A DNA stretch of 64,000 bases from an uncultured Tateyamaria sp. Its GTDB lineage: Bacteria; Pseudomonadota; Alphaproteobacteria; Rhodobacterales; Rhodobacteraceae. The stretch is from positions 62,001 to 126,000 of the forward strand of contig NZ_CANNES010000001.1 of assembly GCF_947503705.1 (NCBI RefSeq). The letters run 5' to 3'. Under the pieces are notes generated by a model, which was not told the origin of the DNA, made no database searches, and saw nothing but the letters and a program-made list of their open reading frames with translations. Below, piece after piece: positions 53,022 to 61,723 of the stretch (its first letter is position 1; every line of letters starts with the position of its first letter). The position numbers were made by a program, and so were the translations under genes.

Positions 53022-54254
53022 ATGACCCATATCGCCGTGATCGGCGCCGGTATCACCGGCATCACAACTGCCTACGCCCTGGCCCGTCGCGGCTATGACG
53101 TGTCCGTTTTCGACCGCAACCGCTATGCCGCAATGGAGACATCCTTTGCCAATGGCGGCCAGCTTTCCGCGTCGAACGCCGAAGTGTGGACGCGCTGGGG
53201 CACGATCTTTAAGGGCTTGAAATGGATGATGAAAAAGGACGCGCCGCTCTTGGTGAACCCCAAGCCAAGCTGGCACAAGATGTCCTGGATGGCCGAATTC
53301 ATGGGCAACATCCCCCGCTACGAGGCCAACACGGTTCAGACCACCGAACTGGCCATCGCGTCCCGTGCGCACTTGCTGGAATTTGCGGCCGAGGTCGGCG
53401 TCGAATTCGACATCGAACAGCGCGGCATCCTGCACGTCTACAAAAAACAATCCGAGTTCGATCACGCCCGCCGCGTCAACGCGCTGCTGAAAAAGGGCGG
53501 GCTTGAACGGCAGGAACTGTCCGCCGCCGAGGTCCAAAACCTGGAGCCCGCCCTGCGCACCGAAACCATCGGCGGATTTTACACCGCCAGCGATTTCACC
53601 GGCGATATCCACCGCTATGCCCGCAAGCTCAGCGAAGGTTGCGAACGGCTGGGCGTGACGTTCCACTACAAGACCTCGGTGACAAACATCCACCACACCG
53701 GCACCGGCGTGGAACTGGATTGGACGTCTACAGGCCTGTCAGAAAAGGAAAAATTTGACGGTATTGTTGTCTGCGCAGGTGTGGGCAGCCGCGCCATCGC
53801 CGCCCAGTTGGGCGACCGCGTGAACATCTATCCGGTCAAAGGATATTCGATCACCGTCAACCTTGACGACGCCGAAAGCCAGGCCGCAGCCCCCTGGGTC
53901 AGCCTGCTGGATGACGAGGCCAAAGTGGTGACCAGCCGCCTCGGCAAAAACCGCTTCCGCATCGCAGGCACGGCCGAGTTCAACGGCTACAACCTCGACA
54001 TCCGCGACGACCGGATCAAACCGCTACGTGACTGGTGCGAAACGTTTTTTCCCGACGTATCGACCGAGCACTGCGTCCCGTGGGCAGGCCTGCGGCCCAT
54101 GCTTCCCTCGATGATGCCCCGCGTCGGCCCCGGCTCCAAACCCGGCGTCTATTACAACACCGGACACGGGCACTTGGGTTGGACCCTGTCGGCCGGCACG
54201 GCCCAATTGACCGCAGACGTGATCGACAGCGATCGCATGCAAAACGCGGCCTGA
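53022..54254 (+). CDS. FAD-dependent D-amino-acid dehydrogenase/glycine oxidase (DadA-like)
   Basis: The 410-residue flavoprotein starts IAVIGAGITGITTAYALARRGYDVSVFD, the FAD dinucleotide site, and ends with the second FAD contact NTGHGHLGWTLSAGTAQL. It belongs to the DAO family close to DadA and glycine oxidase, which deaminate D-amino acids or glycine. GGGAGG before ATG 53022 fixes the start. The tandem glycine riboswitch upstream makes glycine, or an N-methylated glycine made from betaine, the most likely substrate; that is inference. It may thus serve the betaine-type importer next door. Confidence 0.9.
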   Translation: MTHIAVIGAGITGITTAYALARRGYDVSVFDRNRYAAMETSFANGGQLSASNAEVWTRWGTIFKGLKWMMKKDAPLLVNPKPSWHKMSWMAEFMGNIPRYEANTVQTTELAIASRAHLLEFAAEVGVEFDIEQRGILHVYKKQSEFDHARRVNALLKKGGLERQELSAAEVQNLEPALRTETIGGFYTASDFTGDIHRYARKLSEGCERLGVTFHYKTSVTNIHHTGTGVELDWTSTGLSEKEKFDGIVVCAGVGSRAIAAQLGDRVNIYPVKGYSITVNLDDAESQAAAPWVSLLDDEAKVVTSRLGKNRFRIAGTAEFNGYNLDIRDDRIKPLRDWCETFFPDVSTEHCVPWAGLRPMLPSMMPRVGPGSKPGVYYNTGHGHLGWTLSAGTAQLTADVIDSDRMQNAA

Positions 54255-54262
54255 ACCGGTGG

Positions 54263-54281
54263 GGCGGACCACAGGTCCGCC
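54263..54281 (+). terminator. Hairpin after the DadA-like gene
   Basis: GGCGGACC and GGTCCGCC pair perfectly across a three-base loop, eight bases after the stop codon. No T-run follows on the plus strand, so it may end transcription weakly or protect the 3' end. Confidence 0.5.
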
Positions 54282-54307
54282 TTACGGGGAATTCCATACC
54301 GCCTTGT

Positions 54308-54343
54308 ATAAAAAAGAAAAACAGCGCCGCATACCCATGCGGC
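54308..54343 (-). terminator. Intrinsic terminator of dacB
   Basis: On the minus strand a stem of seven pairs (GCCGCAT with ATGCGGC) is followed by CGCTGTTTTTCTTTTTT. It lies just downstream of the dacB stop codon and fits a rho-independent terminator. Confidence 0.75.
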
Positions 54344-54362
54344 GGATGTTGAGCCGTCATTC

Positions 54363-55853
54363 TCAGGTCGCGTAAAGCACACCCCAACGTTCAATCAGCT
54401 TTTGCTGCATCACCTTGGCGCGCCGGTTCCACCCGCGCGCGCCCTGCGGGGCCTCGCGGTTGGCCCGCGACAACCGCTTCCGCGTTGCTTCATCCGCTGC
54501 AAAAATGGCAAAGGCCAGCACAGTCCCATCCCGCCCCGTCATATAGCCTGCGAGGCCCGAAACAAAGTTCAGCGTCCCGGTTTTCGCTTCCACATCAATA
54601 GGATGGGTCTTCAACGGTCGCCCCTTCTCGTCCCGCATCGCGACCGGTTTGAGGATCGGGCGCAAAACGCCATTGCCATGCACCTTGACCAGCGCCGCGA
54701 CCATATCATCGGCCGTCATCCGGCTGTCACTGCCCAGCCCGGAATGGTCCACCAGCTTGATCGCCGAGGTGCCCAGCGTATCCTTCGCCCAGCGGTTCAT
54801 CTCGGTCGCCGACGCTTTCAGCCCCCGCACAGCCCCCGCCCGCTTCACGGTCGCAGCCATGCCGACCATTTCAGCCGTCAGGTTCGTTGAAAATCGCAAC
54901 ATCCCCCTGAGAATACTGCGTAAATCGTCACTTTGCAGTGTTGCCAAAACCGTGCCTGACGGGGCCGCTTGAACCACTTTGGGATTCTTCAACACGATCC
55001 CATGCGACCGGGCCAACGTCTGGAACACGTCACCCGCATAAAGCCCGGGCTTGCGCACGGGCAACCAGCGCGCACCCCCATTGCCCAGGGCTCGACGCGC
55101 CACGGTCCAGGTGTCGATCCGCGCGCTGCCTTTGTAGGTGTAGACCGGCAGATCACGCTCCACGACCTGCATCCGGGCCATCGCCACTTCCGGCCGCAAA
55201 CGGTCAGAGCGTGCATCCATCGTCACGCCATATCCACTGCCCGCGCGCTTCCACTCGAAATGGACCCGATTGTAATTGAGGGCGATCCCGCTGATAGCGG
55301 GACTATAGCCCACATGATCCGGCTGATCCCGGTCGATGGTCTGGACAAAGGGCAGCACTCCTTCTGCCACTTTGAAGGCACCGCGCACCTCGCGAATACC
55401 TTTATCTTTCAGGGCCTTGGCCAAATCCGCAAGGCCGTTTGTATCCAAAGTCGGATCGCCCCCACCGACCAGGATCAGATCGCCCGACACCACGCCGCCC
55501 GACACCGATCCGGTGGCAACCACGCGGGTCGTAAACCGGTGCGATGGGCCCAATACATCCAGCGCATAAAGCGCCGTGATGGCCTTGGCCACACTCGCGG
55601 GCGGCGTGCCCGTCTTGCTGTTGGACCCTTCGAGACGAAGGCCGGACGCGGCATCCGCTACCGCATAGCAGACGCGCCCACCCAGCTTGGCCGAGGCCAC
55701 GATGGAGTCGCCCCCGTCCACCGATTTTTTGAAATGATCCGCGCCCCGTGCAATCGGCCGCAACGAGGCCGCCGGCGGGGCCGCGACCGCCACTTGCGCC
55801 AAAACACTGGCCGTCGCCCCTAAAAACAATCGTCTCGAAATATCGCGCACCAT
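54363..55853 (-). CDS. dacB: D-alanyl-D-alanine carboxypeptidase/endopeptidase (PBP4, peptidase S13)
   Basis: The 496-residue penicillin-binding protein has the three active-site motifs of S13 enzymes: Ser87-Val-Ala-Lys90 in PPASVAKAITALYAL, Ser-Thr-Asn in RFSTNLTAEM, and Lys-Thr-Gly in EAKTGTLNFVSG. It trims peptide stems and cuts cross-links of peptidoglycan in the periplasm. The N-terminus (DISRRLFLGATASVLAQVAVAA) has a twin-arginine-like signal. It ends at its own terminator. Confidence 0.93.
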   Translation of the reverse strand: MVRDISRRLFLGATASVLAQVAVAAPPAASLRPIARGADHFKKSVDGGDSIVASAKLGGRVCYAVADAASGLRLEGSNSKTGTPPASVAKAITALYALDVLGPSHRFTTRVVATGSVSGGVVSGDLILVGGGDPTLDTNGLADLAKALKDKGIREVRGAFKVAEGVLPFVQTIDRDQPDHVGYSPAISGIALNYNRVHFEWKRAGSGYGVTMDARSDRLRPEVAMARMQVVERDLPVYTYKGSARIDTWTVARRALGNGGARWLPVRKPGLYAGDVFQTLARSHGIVLKNPKVVQAAPSGTVLATLQSDDLRSILRGMLRFSTNLTAEMVGMAATVKRAGAVRGLKASATEMNRWAKDTLGTSAIKLVDHSGLGSDSRMTADDMVAALVKVHGNGVLRPILKPVAMRDEKGRPLKTHPIDVEAKTGTLNFVSGLAGYMTGRDGTVLAFAIFAADEATRKRLSRANREAPQGARGWNRRAKVMQQKLIERWGVLYAT

Positions 55854-55900
55854 GGGCGCATCTAACCTCAGGCCGGATCGGCAAACAAGCGCTCAGAGCA

Positions 55901-56515
55901 TCACTTTTCAGCGGGTGTGGCCCAGGCCCCCGAGGCCCGAATCGCGGTCGAAGACTGCGGCGACATCGCCACGTTCACAAAACACCAGGCCGGGGCCGTG
56001 GCACGGCCCAGCATTTGACTGGCCCGCCCCGATATACGCGCTGTGTCAAAGACCCGCGCCGCCCGGCTCATCCGAGCTGAAATGCGGTCACCTGGCCGGG
56101 CCAGCACACCCACAGGCACGGTTTTCATGATCTTCTGCCAGTCCTGCCATTTGTGAAACTGCGCCAGGTTGTCGGCCCCCATCAACCAGACAAAGCGCAC
56201 ACCGGGATAGAGAGCCGTCAACCGCGCAAGGGTCTGGGCCGTATAGCGCGTGCCCAGTCGCGCCTCGATATCGGTGACCCGCACACGTGGGTGGGTCATT
56301 ACAGATCGCGCGTGGGCCATTCGTTGCGCCAATGGTGCAGGACCCTTTGATTTCAGCGGGTTACCCGGACTGACCAGCCACCACACATGGCTCAACCCAA
56401 ACCGTTTCATCGCCTCGCGCGTAATGTGAACATGGCCCCTATGCGCCGGATCGAACGAGCCGCCCAGCAGGCCAATGGTTTGGCCGGGGCGGGCCATGGG
56501 AAAGGCGTGACGCAT
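55901..56515 (-). CDS. nadD: Nicotinate-nucleotide adenylyltransferase
   Basis: The 204-residue nucleotidyltransferase has the [13 protein letters not shown] active-site motif (His-x-x-His) and the second signature near [14 protein letters not shown] in place of ISSTxxR. It transfers AMP from ATP to nicotinate mononucleotide in NAD synthesis. [19 protein letters not shown] is the usual start in this group; an ATG six codons on is also possible. In many roseobacters nadD lies near rsfS/rlmH, which are not present here. Confidence 0.9.
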   Translation of the reverse strand: MRHAFPMARPGQTIGLLGGSFDPAHRGHVHITREAMKRFGLSHVWWLVSPGNPLKSKGPAPLAQRMAHARSVMTHPRVRVTDIEARLGTRYTAQTLARLTALYPGVRFVWLMGADNLAQFHKWQDWQKIMKTVPVGVLARPGDRISARMSRAARVFDTARISGRASQMLGRATAPAWCFVNVAMSPQSSTAIRASGAWATPAEK

Positions 56516-56579
56516 CTCGGGACGTTCCGTTCGCTCGCAGATCACTGAAGGCCGAAACCACAGCACGCGAGGCGCAATG

Positions 56580-57062
56580 TCAATCCGCCACCCTATCCAC
56601 AGGGCACACCGGATCGCCGATCCGGACGACACCCGGCGTGATCACTTCGGCACACCAGCCACCATGGCCACGCACCGCCGCGTACCCGCCACAACCAAAG
56701 GTCTCCTCCATCCGGCTGCAAGGTGCGCAGATGACGCTCAGGTGCAAAACAGCGTCACCAATTGCAATCTGCCGATCTTTCAGCGATGCGAGGTTCAGCC
56801 CGGAAATCACGATGTTGCGACGCAAATCCATTGGATCGACAGCGTCCCGGCCCAGATAGGCACCAATTGCAGGCAGGTGTTCAGCCTGGATGAGGGTCAC
56901 CGCGCGTTTGCCCGCACGTGATCTATCCCCCGCCAAACCGTCCAGCCCAATTTGCGCCTCTTGCACCACGTGCATCCTCGCGCGCCGCGCAGGTCTCAGC
57001 CCCAGCCATGTGACGACCCCGGGCTGTGCCCAGCGTGCGATCATGTTCTTGAGTTGGCTCAC
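56580..57062 (-). CDS. MOSC-domain protein
   Basis: The 160-residue stand-alone MOSC domain has [23 protein letters not shown], the [16 protein letters not shown] motif and the conserved cysteine in CAPCSRMEE. It lacks the MOSC-N barrel seen in the protein at 33102-33881. It probably binds molybdenum cofactor or handles sulfur. Its start overlaps the end of the lipoprotein hydrolase gene by four bases, so the two are translated together. Confidence 0.85.
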   Translation of the reverse strand: MSQLKNMIARWAQPGVVTWLGLRPARRARMHVVQEAQIGLDGLAGDRSRAGKRAVTLIQAEHLPAIGAYLGRDAVDPMDLRRNIVISGLNLASLKDRQIAIGDAVLHLSVICAPCSRMEETFGCGGYAAVRGHGGWCAEVITPGVVRIGDPVCPVDRVAD

Positions 57063-58357
57063 CGTTCATCGCTGCGCTGTTCGCGGGCCAAAAGCAGTTC
57101 CAGTTCCGGCAACCGCTCCAGCGGGTAATTCGGGTAAAGCACCCAAACCCCACTTTCATCCTGCTCAAGTGGGCGCAAGCTCCCCCCCGGAAAGGCGCGT
57201 GTGCGTAGGGCCAAAACCACATCCGACAGAACGGCTGGATTGTCCCGGAAATAGGCGTGCCCGAACCCACCGCGGACCTGTTCGACGCGGATGAAATGAA
57301 CCAATCCCTGTTTGCTCAGCAGTTGTAATTCGCCGTCGGCAAAGTCTTCGGACTTGAGCGCCCCAAGCCGCCGCGACCGGGTCAGATAGGCCGACAGGCG
57401 CAAGGCCGCATCATCAGGGTTGATATAGAGGTTGATCTGCTCGAACGCCTCCGAAAACCGCTCGGCCTGCAGGCGCTGGCGCACAATGTCGATGTCCAGA
57501 TCGGGCGCGGCCATTATGAACGTCCCGGTCTTGAGGGCGATCTTGGGATGGATGCCTTGGCCCCGTGCAAAGATGATCAGCTCGCGCAGGGCCGTCGTGA
57601 CCACATCCGTGCCGCGTGAATGAGCCACGATGTCGATGTCGCTGACCTCGGGGATCGAGGCGAGCATCCGGATAAACTCTTTGGCGTGGTGGACCGAAAA
57701 GGTGCCTGCATCGCGGTCACGGAAATAGCCCAGCGGCCCTGCACCCGCCCCCGCAGGCCAGGTAAAGGCCACCGGGATCGTGCCCCGCCCCGAAAAGTGC
57801 CAGACATTGGCCAAGGTCGTCACACTGTCGCTGAACGCGTTGTTGAACCCGTGGACGTAGAGCAGGATACGGGTGTTGCCCGTGGCCGCAATCTGGGCGC
57901 GGATCGCGTCCTGAAAGGCCATGGTTTCCACCTGATACTGTGCGGTCGAAGCAGGCAAGTGGCGCAGCTCGCCATCCTTACGCTCGTAGGGCAGAGGTGT
58001 GGAAGAAAAGCGCACCATCTCTTGCACCTGGTCCACTGTCAGGGACGAAATGGCCCGGCCCGCGTCCACATGGGTCCGCTCCACGACATCTGCCCAGGTC
58101 AGGTCGGTGCCAAAACGCACCGTCGCCGCTCCAAAGGCCATCGCCTGTGACCGTTCGGCCCCGTAAGTATCGCCCTCGCGAACCCGGTCCGTGACATAGA
58201 AAATCTCGGGCGTGGCTGTGCGCAACGGTGCCGCCACCAGGCTGGAGGGATAGTTTTTGCCCGCCAGGTACAGGTTCGGTGGCGAGGCCAGAAACGTGCC
58301 ACCAGCACATGCCGACAGCAGGCCCAGCATCATCGCAAAGAGGAAGATTATCCGCAT
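57059..58357 (-). CDS. Alpha/beta-hydrolase lipoprotein (DUF900)
   Basis: The 432-residue protein begins with a lipoprotein signal (MRIIFLFAMMLGLLSACAGG, lipid on Cys of SAC). It has the DUF900 alpha/beta-hydrolase pattern: a YVHGFNNAFSDS oxyanion region and a nucleophile elbow IVAHSRGTDVV. It is anchored in the outer or inner membrane and may be an esterase or lipase. GTG 58363 is an alternative start. The MOSC gene overlaps its end; why a lipoprotein hydrolase is paired with a MOSC protein is unclear. Confidence 0.85.
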   Translation of the reverse strand: MRIIFLFAMMLGLLSACAGGTFLASPPNLYLAGKNYPSSLVAAPLRTATPEIFYVTDRVREGDTYGAERSQAMAFGAATVRFGTDLTWADVVERTHVDAGRAISSLTVDQVQEMVRFSSTPLPYERKDGELRHLPASTAQYQVETMAFQDAIRAQIAATGNTRILLYVHGFNNAFSDSVTTLANVWHFSGRGTIPVAFTWPAGAGAGPLGYFRDRDAGTFSVHHAKEFIRMLASIPEVSDIDIVAHSRGTDVVTTALRELIIFARGQGIHPKIALKTGTFIMAAPDLDIDIVRQRLQAERFSEAFEQINLYINPDDAALRLSAYLTRSRRLGALKSEDFADGELQLLSKQGLVHFIRVEQVRGGFGHAYFRDNPAVLSDVVLALRTRAFPGGSLRPLEQDESGVWVLYPNYPLERLPELELLLAREQRSDER

Positions 58358-58503
58358 CGGCACGTTCCGGTCTTCAGGTCTACTCAGGCGCTAACAGATT
58401 CTCGGCAGTCGCGCAAAACAACAGGTGCACACGCCATTGCGCCCGCAAGGACGCGCCTGTATCTCAACGCCCAAACCGATCTGCCTTTCAAAGGAGCTTG
58501 CCC

Positions 58504-60159
58504 ATGGCCGCTTATCAATATGTCTACCACATGTCCGGCGTGTCCAAATCCTATCCGGGCGGCAAGAAGTGTTTTGAAAACATCAATCTGAACTTCCTGC
58601 CCGGCGTGAAAATCGGCGTTGTGGGCGTGAACGGCGCGGGTAAGTCCACCCTGATGAAGATCATGGCCGGCATGGACACTGATTTCACGGGCGAGGCCTG
58701 GGTCGCCGAAGGGGCACGCGTCGGCTATCTGCCGCAGGAACCCAAGCTGGACCCGAACCTGACCGTCCGCGAAAATGTGATGCTCGGCGTGGCGGAAAAA
58801 AAGGCCGTGCTGGATCGCTATAATGAGCTGGCGATGAATTACTCCGACGAGACTGCGGATGAGATGGGCCAGTTGCAGGACCAGATCGACGCCGAAAACC
58901 TCTGGGATCTGGACAGCCAGATCGACGTCAGCATGGAGGCGTTGCGCTGCCCCCCTGATGATGCCGATGTGACGACGCTCTCGGGTGGCGAGGCGCGGCG
59001 CGTGGCGCTCTGCAAGCTTCTGCTCGAAGCGCCCGAGATGCTGCTGCTTGATGAGCCGACCAACCACCTGGATGCCGAAACCATCGCCTGGCTCCAACAG
59101 CACCTGATCGACTACAAGGGCACGATCCTGATCGTCACCCACGACCGCTATTTCCTCGACAGCATCACCACCTGGATCCTCGAACTGGACCGCGGCCGGG
59201 GCGTACCATGGGAAGGCAACTATTCAAGCTGGGTCGAACAAAAGGCCAAGCGCCTCGCGCAGGAAGCCCGCGAAGACAAGAGCCGCCAGAAAACGCTGGA
59301 GCGCGAACTTCAATGGATGCGGCAGGGGGCCAAAGCGCGCCAGGCCAAGTCCAAAGCCCGGATCAACGCCTATAAGGACATGCTGGACACGTCCGAGCGC
59401 GAGAAACTGGCCTATGCCCAGATCGTCATCCCCAACGGCCAGCGGCTGGGCGGCAAAGTGATCGACGTGGCGGGCCTGACCAAGGGCATGGGTGACAAGC
59501 TGTTGATGGAAAATCTCGAATTCTCCATCCCACCCGGCGCAATCGTCGGTGTGATCGGCCCCAACGGGGCGGGCAAATCGACCTTGTTCAAGATGCTGAC
59601 GGGTCAGGAAACACCCGATGCAGGCACGGTCGAGATTGGGGATACGGTGCAACTGTCTTATGTCGACCAGTCCCGCGACGACCTGAACCCCGACGACAAC
59701 GTCTGGCAGGCGATCACGGGCGGCGCCGAGCTGATCCAGCTGGGCGACGCCGAAGTGAACTCGCGCGCCTATTGCTCGTCCTTCAACTTCAAGGGCGGCG
59801 ACCAGCAGAAGAAAGTCGGCCTGCTCTCAGGCGGCGAACGCAACCGGGTCCACATGGCACGACTGTTGAAATCAGGCGGCAACGTGCTGCTGCTCGACGA
59901 GCCGACCAACGACCTCGACGTGGAAACGCTACGGGCTTTGGAAGACGCGCTGGTCGATTTCGGCGGCTGCGCGGTGGTAATCAGCCACGACCGCTTCTTC
60001 CTCGACCGGATCTGCACGCACATGCTGGCCTTTGAAGGCGATGCTCATGTGGAGTGGTTTGAGGGCAACTTCGAGGACTACGAAGAAGACAAAATGCGGC
60101 GGTTGGGGCCAGATGCCCTTGAACCCAAACGTCTGAAGCATAAGAAGTTCGCTCGTTAA
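58504..60159 (+). CDS. ettA: Energy-dependent translational throttle protein EttA (ABC-F)
   Basis: The 551-residue protein has two ABC cassettes: Walker A GVNGAGKST and GPNGAGKST, signatures LSGGEARRVA and LSGGERNRVH, and Walker B LLLDEPTNHLDAE and LLLDEPTNDLDVE. The linker between them is the charged P-site-tRNA-interacting motif (ERELQWMRQGAKARQAKSKAR). There is no membrane part. EttA binds the ribosome E site and couples translation start to energy state. AAGGAG lies before ATG 58504. Confidence 0.96.
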   Translation: MAAYQYVYHMSGVSKSYPGGKKCFENINLNFLPGVKIGVVGVNGAGKSTLMKIMAGMDTDFTGEAWVAEGARVGYLPQEPKLDPNLTVRENVMLGVAEKKAVLDRYNELAMNYSDETADEMGQLQDQIDAENLWDLDSQIDVSMEALRCPPDDADVTTLSGGEARRVALCKLLLEAPEMLLLDEPTNHLDAETIAWLQQHLIDYKGTILIVTHDRYFLDSITTWILELDRGRGVPWEGNYSSWVEQKAKRLAQEAREDKSRQKTLERELQWMRQGAKARQAKSKARINAYKDMLDTSEREKLAYAQIVIPNGQRLGGKVIDVAGLTKGMGDKLLMENLEFSIPPGAIVGVIGPNGAGKSTLFKMLTGQETPDAGTVEIGDTVQLSYVDQSRDDLNPDDNVWQAITGGAELIQLGDAEVNSRAYCSSFNFKGGDQQKKVGLLSGGERNRVHMARLLKSGGNVLLLDEPTNDLDVETLRALEDALVDFGGCAVVISHDRFFLDRICTHMLAFEGDAHVEWFEGNFEDYEEDKMRRLGPDALEPKRLKHKKFAR

Positions 60160-60160
60160 C

Positions 60161-60186
60161 GTTGAACTTTACGAAGTAAATTCAAC
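60161..60186. other. Hairpin at the 3' end of ettA
   Basis: GTTGAACTTTAC and GTAAATTCAAC pair across GAA with one bulged base. It begins just past the ettA stop codon at 60159. There is no T-run, so it may mark the mRNA 3' end rather than terminate alone. The following 300 bases contain no credible gene. Confidence 0.5.
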
Positions 60187-60493
60187 GGGTGCGAGGCAGC
60201 GTCAGCCTCGGCGGGCGCGTTTGCACTCCTAGGATATTTGGACGCGCCAGCATGCTGCCGAATTTTTTCAAATCTGGGATTGAGGCTAGCGCCATGGTGT
60301 CTGGTTGATAAACGCGCGTAGCAGCCATCCGATTGATGTTCAAAGGATATCCTAAAAAGAACAAACAGAAAACGCTCTTGCAGAATCGCCAATGCATCAC
60401 TACTTTGTATTGTGGCAGCGGAAGGTTGAAATACTACCGTGTGGTGAACTAGCGGCCCCGATGGGTAACCTGCGAAGACGCCCCGAAACTGCA

Positions 60494-60658
60494 AGCACTT
60501 AGCGGTGCTGTGTCAGACCCTAGCCCGGACTGGCTAAGGAGGTCCTTCAACGGGATGTTGACGGGTAGCTTTCGAGACGGTGGTTCCAAGTGATCATAGG
60601 AACGTGCCGAACCGCCTCGTTAGGGCGGGATACAAATACTGAGCGAGTGAAATCGCTC
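60494..60658 (+). ncRNA. Candidate structured RNA: five consecutive hairpins plus one weaker stem
   Basis: Successive stems are AGCAC/GTGCT (60494-60509), GGAC/GTCC (60527-60545, weak and partly overlapped by the next), TCAAC/GTTGA (60547-60561), GTTCC/GGAAC (60583-60603), CCGCC/GGCGG (60612-60628) and GAGCGA/TCGCTC (60641-60658). No protein gene fits the region. Such density of perfect stems is unusual for a spacer. It lies immediately before a 31-codon membrane-peptide gene and a terminator, so it may be a regulatory leader or a small RNA. I could not match it to a known family; covariation is untested. Confidence 0.5.
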
Positions 60659-60690
60659 GACCGGTCGAGCATCGCACGGGGCTTAGGCTA

Positions 60691-60786
60691 ATGCGTTTTT
60701 TGACCAAACTGAAAGGGCGAGTGTCTTATCGTGACGTTGTCGCGACTATTGCACTCTTGCTGATGCTCATAGACTTGTATCTATGA
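60691..60786 (+). CDS. 31-residue single-pass membrane peptide
   Basis: ATG 60691 opens MRFLTKLKGRVSYRDVVATI and ends in a hydrophobic ALLLMLIDLYL before TGA 60786. A basic N-terminus followed by one 16-residue hydrophobic helix is the typical form of a small inner-membrane protein. An intrinsic terminator starts four bases after the stop codon, and a hairpin-rich leader lies just before it. The ribosome-binding site is weak (TTAGGC). Function unknown; too short for a family call. Confidence 0.6.
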   Translation: MRFLTKLKGRVSYRDVVATIALLLMLIDLYL

Positions 60787-60790
60787 TGTT

Positions 60791-60818
60791 GGGCGGTCTT
60801 CGGGCCGCCCTTTCTTTT
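60791..60818 (+). terminator. Rho-independent terminator
   Basis: A six-pair GC stem (GGGCGG / CCGCCC) with a TCTTCGGG loop is followed by TTTCTTTT. It ends the transcript carrying the 31-residue peptide. Confidence 0.88.
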
Positions 60819-60946
60819 GGTTGAATACGAGCCCTCGACCGCGGGTCGAAGGCCGTCTCGCAAAGGCTCCAGTGGAGCCTTTGAGGCCGCAGAGGGCGAT
60901 AGCCCCGGGGGAGACGCAGTCGCCCCCGCCCATGGGGGCGGTCGGG

Positions 60947-61091
60947 GGCGGCGAAAACGCGGGGCGTTTCCGCTGAGCAAAAGTAACAACCATCTCAATC
61001 GGGCCCTCTCGCACATTGCTCCGCAATATGCTGCCGGGTTACGCGCCCACTGCGTGGACGCTGAGGCGGCGAAAACGCGGGGCGTTTCCGC
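60947..61091. repeat. Two exact 27-bp repeats, each with a GAAACGC/GCGTTTC palindrome
   Basis: The same 27 bases (beginning GGCGGCGAAAACGC and ending GCGTTTCCGC) occur at 60947-60973 and 61065-61091, 118 bases apart. Each copy contains a short hairpin with arms AAACGC and GCGTTT. The 290 bases from the terminator to the next gene hold these copies and a long palindrome near 60862-60885 (AAAGGCTCC...GGAGCCTTT), and no gene. They look like a dispersed chromosomal repeat. Confidence 0.7.
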
Positions 61092-61108
61092 AAAGCACCA
61101 ATCCGATC

Positions 61109-61537
61109 TCACCCCTCCGGCACCTCATCCCTCGGCCAGTCCGTCGGGCGCAGCCCGTAAACCGGTGTCTTCTCCCCAAGTGCCTTCGCCTCCCGGCCTT
61201 TCTCAAACATATCCAACGCACGTTTGCGCAATTCCTCATCCGTCTCCAACATCTCAGCCGCGCGCATTTGCAGCCATGTGGCCAGCAGACGATTTATCCG
61301 CGCCTGATATCCCTTACCCATCATCTTGAAGGCCCGCGCCACCGTCCGGTCCAGGTACAGCGTCACCTTCTCCTTCGGCTCGTCGCAATCAATGTCCATC
61401 TCAAGCGTCGCCCAGGCGCGCGGCGTGATCCGGCGCAATTCCTCCTCGACCGTGTCGGCGTCATTCATCCAGTGCCACGTGTGCAGCATCAGCCGATCCA
61501 GGGCGATCCGTTCGGTCTTGGTCATGCGGTAGGCCAT
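61109..61537 (-). CDS. BrnA/DUF4415-like antitoxin-family protein, orphan
   Basis: The 142-residue protein starts MAYRMTKTERIALDRLMLHT and contains VTLYLDRTVARAFKMMGKGYQARINRLLATWL, the ribbon-helix-helix region of BrnA-type antitoxins (beta-strand, then a helix with K-G-x-Q-x-R-x-N). About 65 residues precede it and 40 charged residues follow. GGAGAG precedes the ATG. No BrnT toxin gene lies next to it, so it may be a solitary DNA-binding regulator. Confidence 0.72.
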   Translation of the reverse strand: MAYRMTKTERIALDRLMLHTWHWMNDADTVEEELRRITPRAWATLEMDIDCDEPKEKVTLYLDRTVARAFKMMGKGYQARINRLLATWLQMRAAEMLETDEELRKRALDMFEKGREAKALGEKTPVYGLRPTDWPRDEVPEG

Positions 61538-61723
61538 CGGTCTCTCCGGCGCTGGGTTCAGGACGCATTCAACATGCCAACAAACCGTTAACGGGGGCTG
61601 AGACCACCGTGCGCGCCGCACCGACGCGATACCGACGCAATACCGACGTGAAACCGACAGGCATTTTGCCAACAAAAAAGGCCGCGCAAAACGCGACCTC
61701 TCCCTACATCAGTTGCTCTGAAT

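Noticed and set aside
60480-60690. A permuted (two-piece) alphaproteobacterial tmRNA or RNase P RNA
   Set aside because: No tag-peptide reading frame resembling ANDN..., no tRNA-like ends and no RNase P core motifs are visible.
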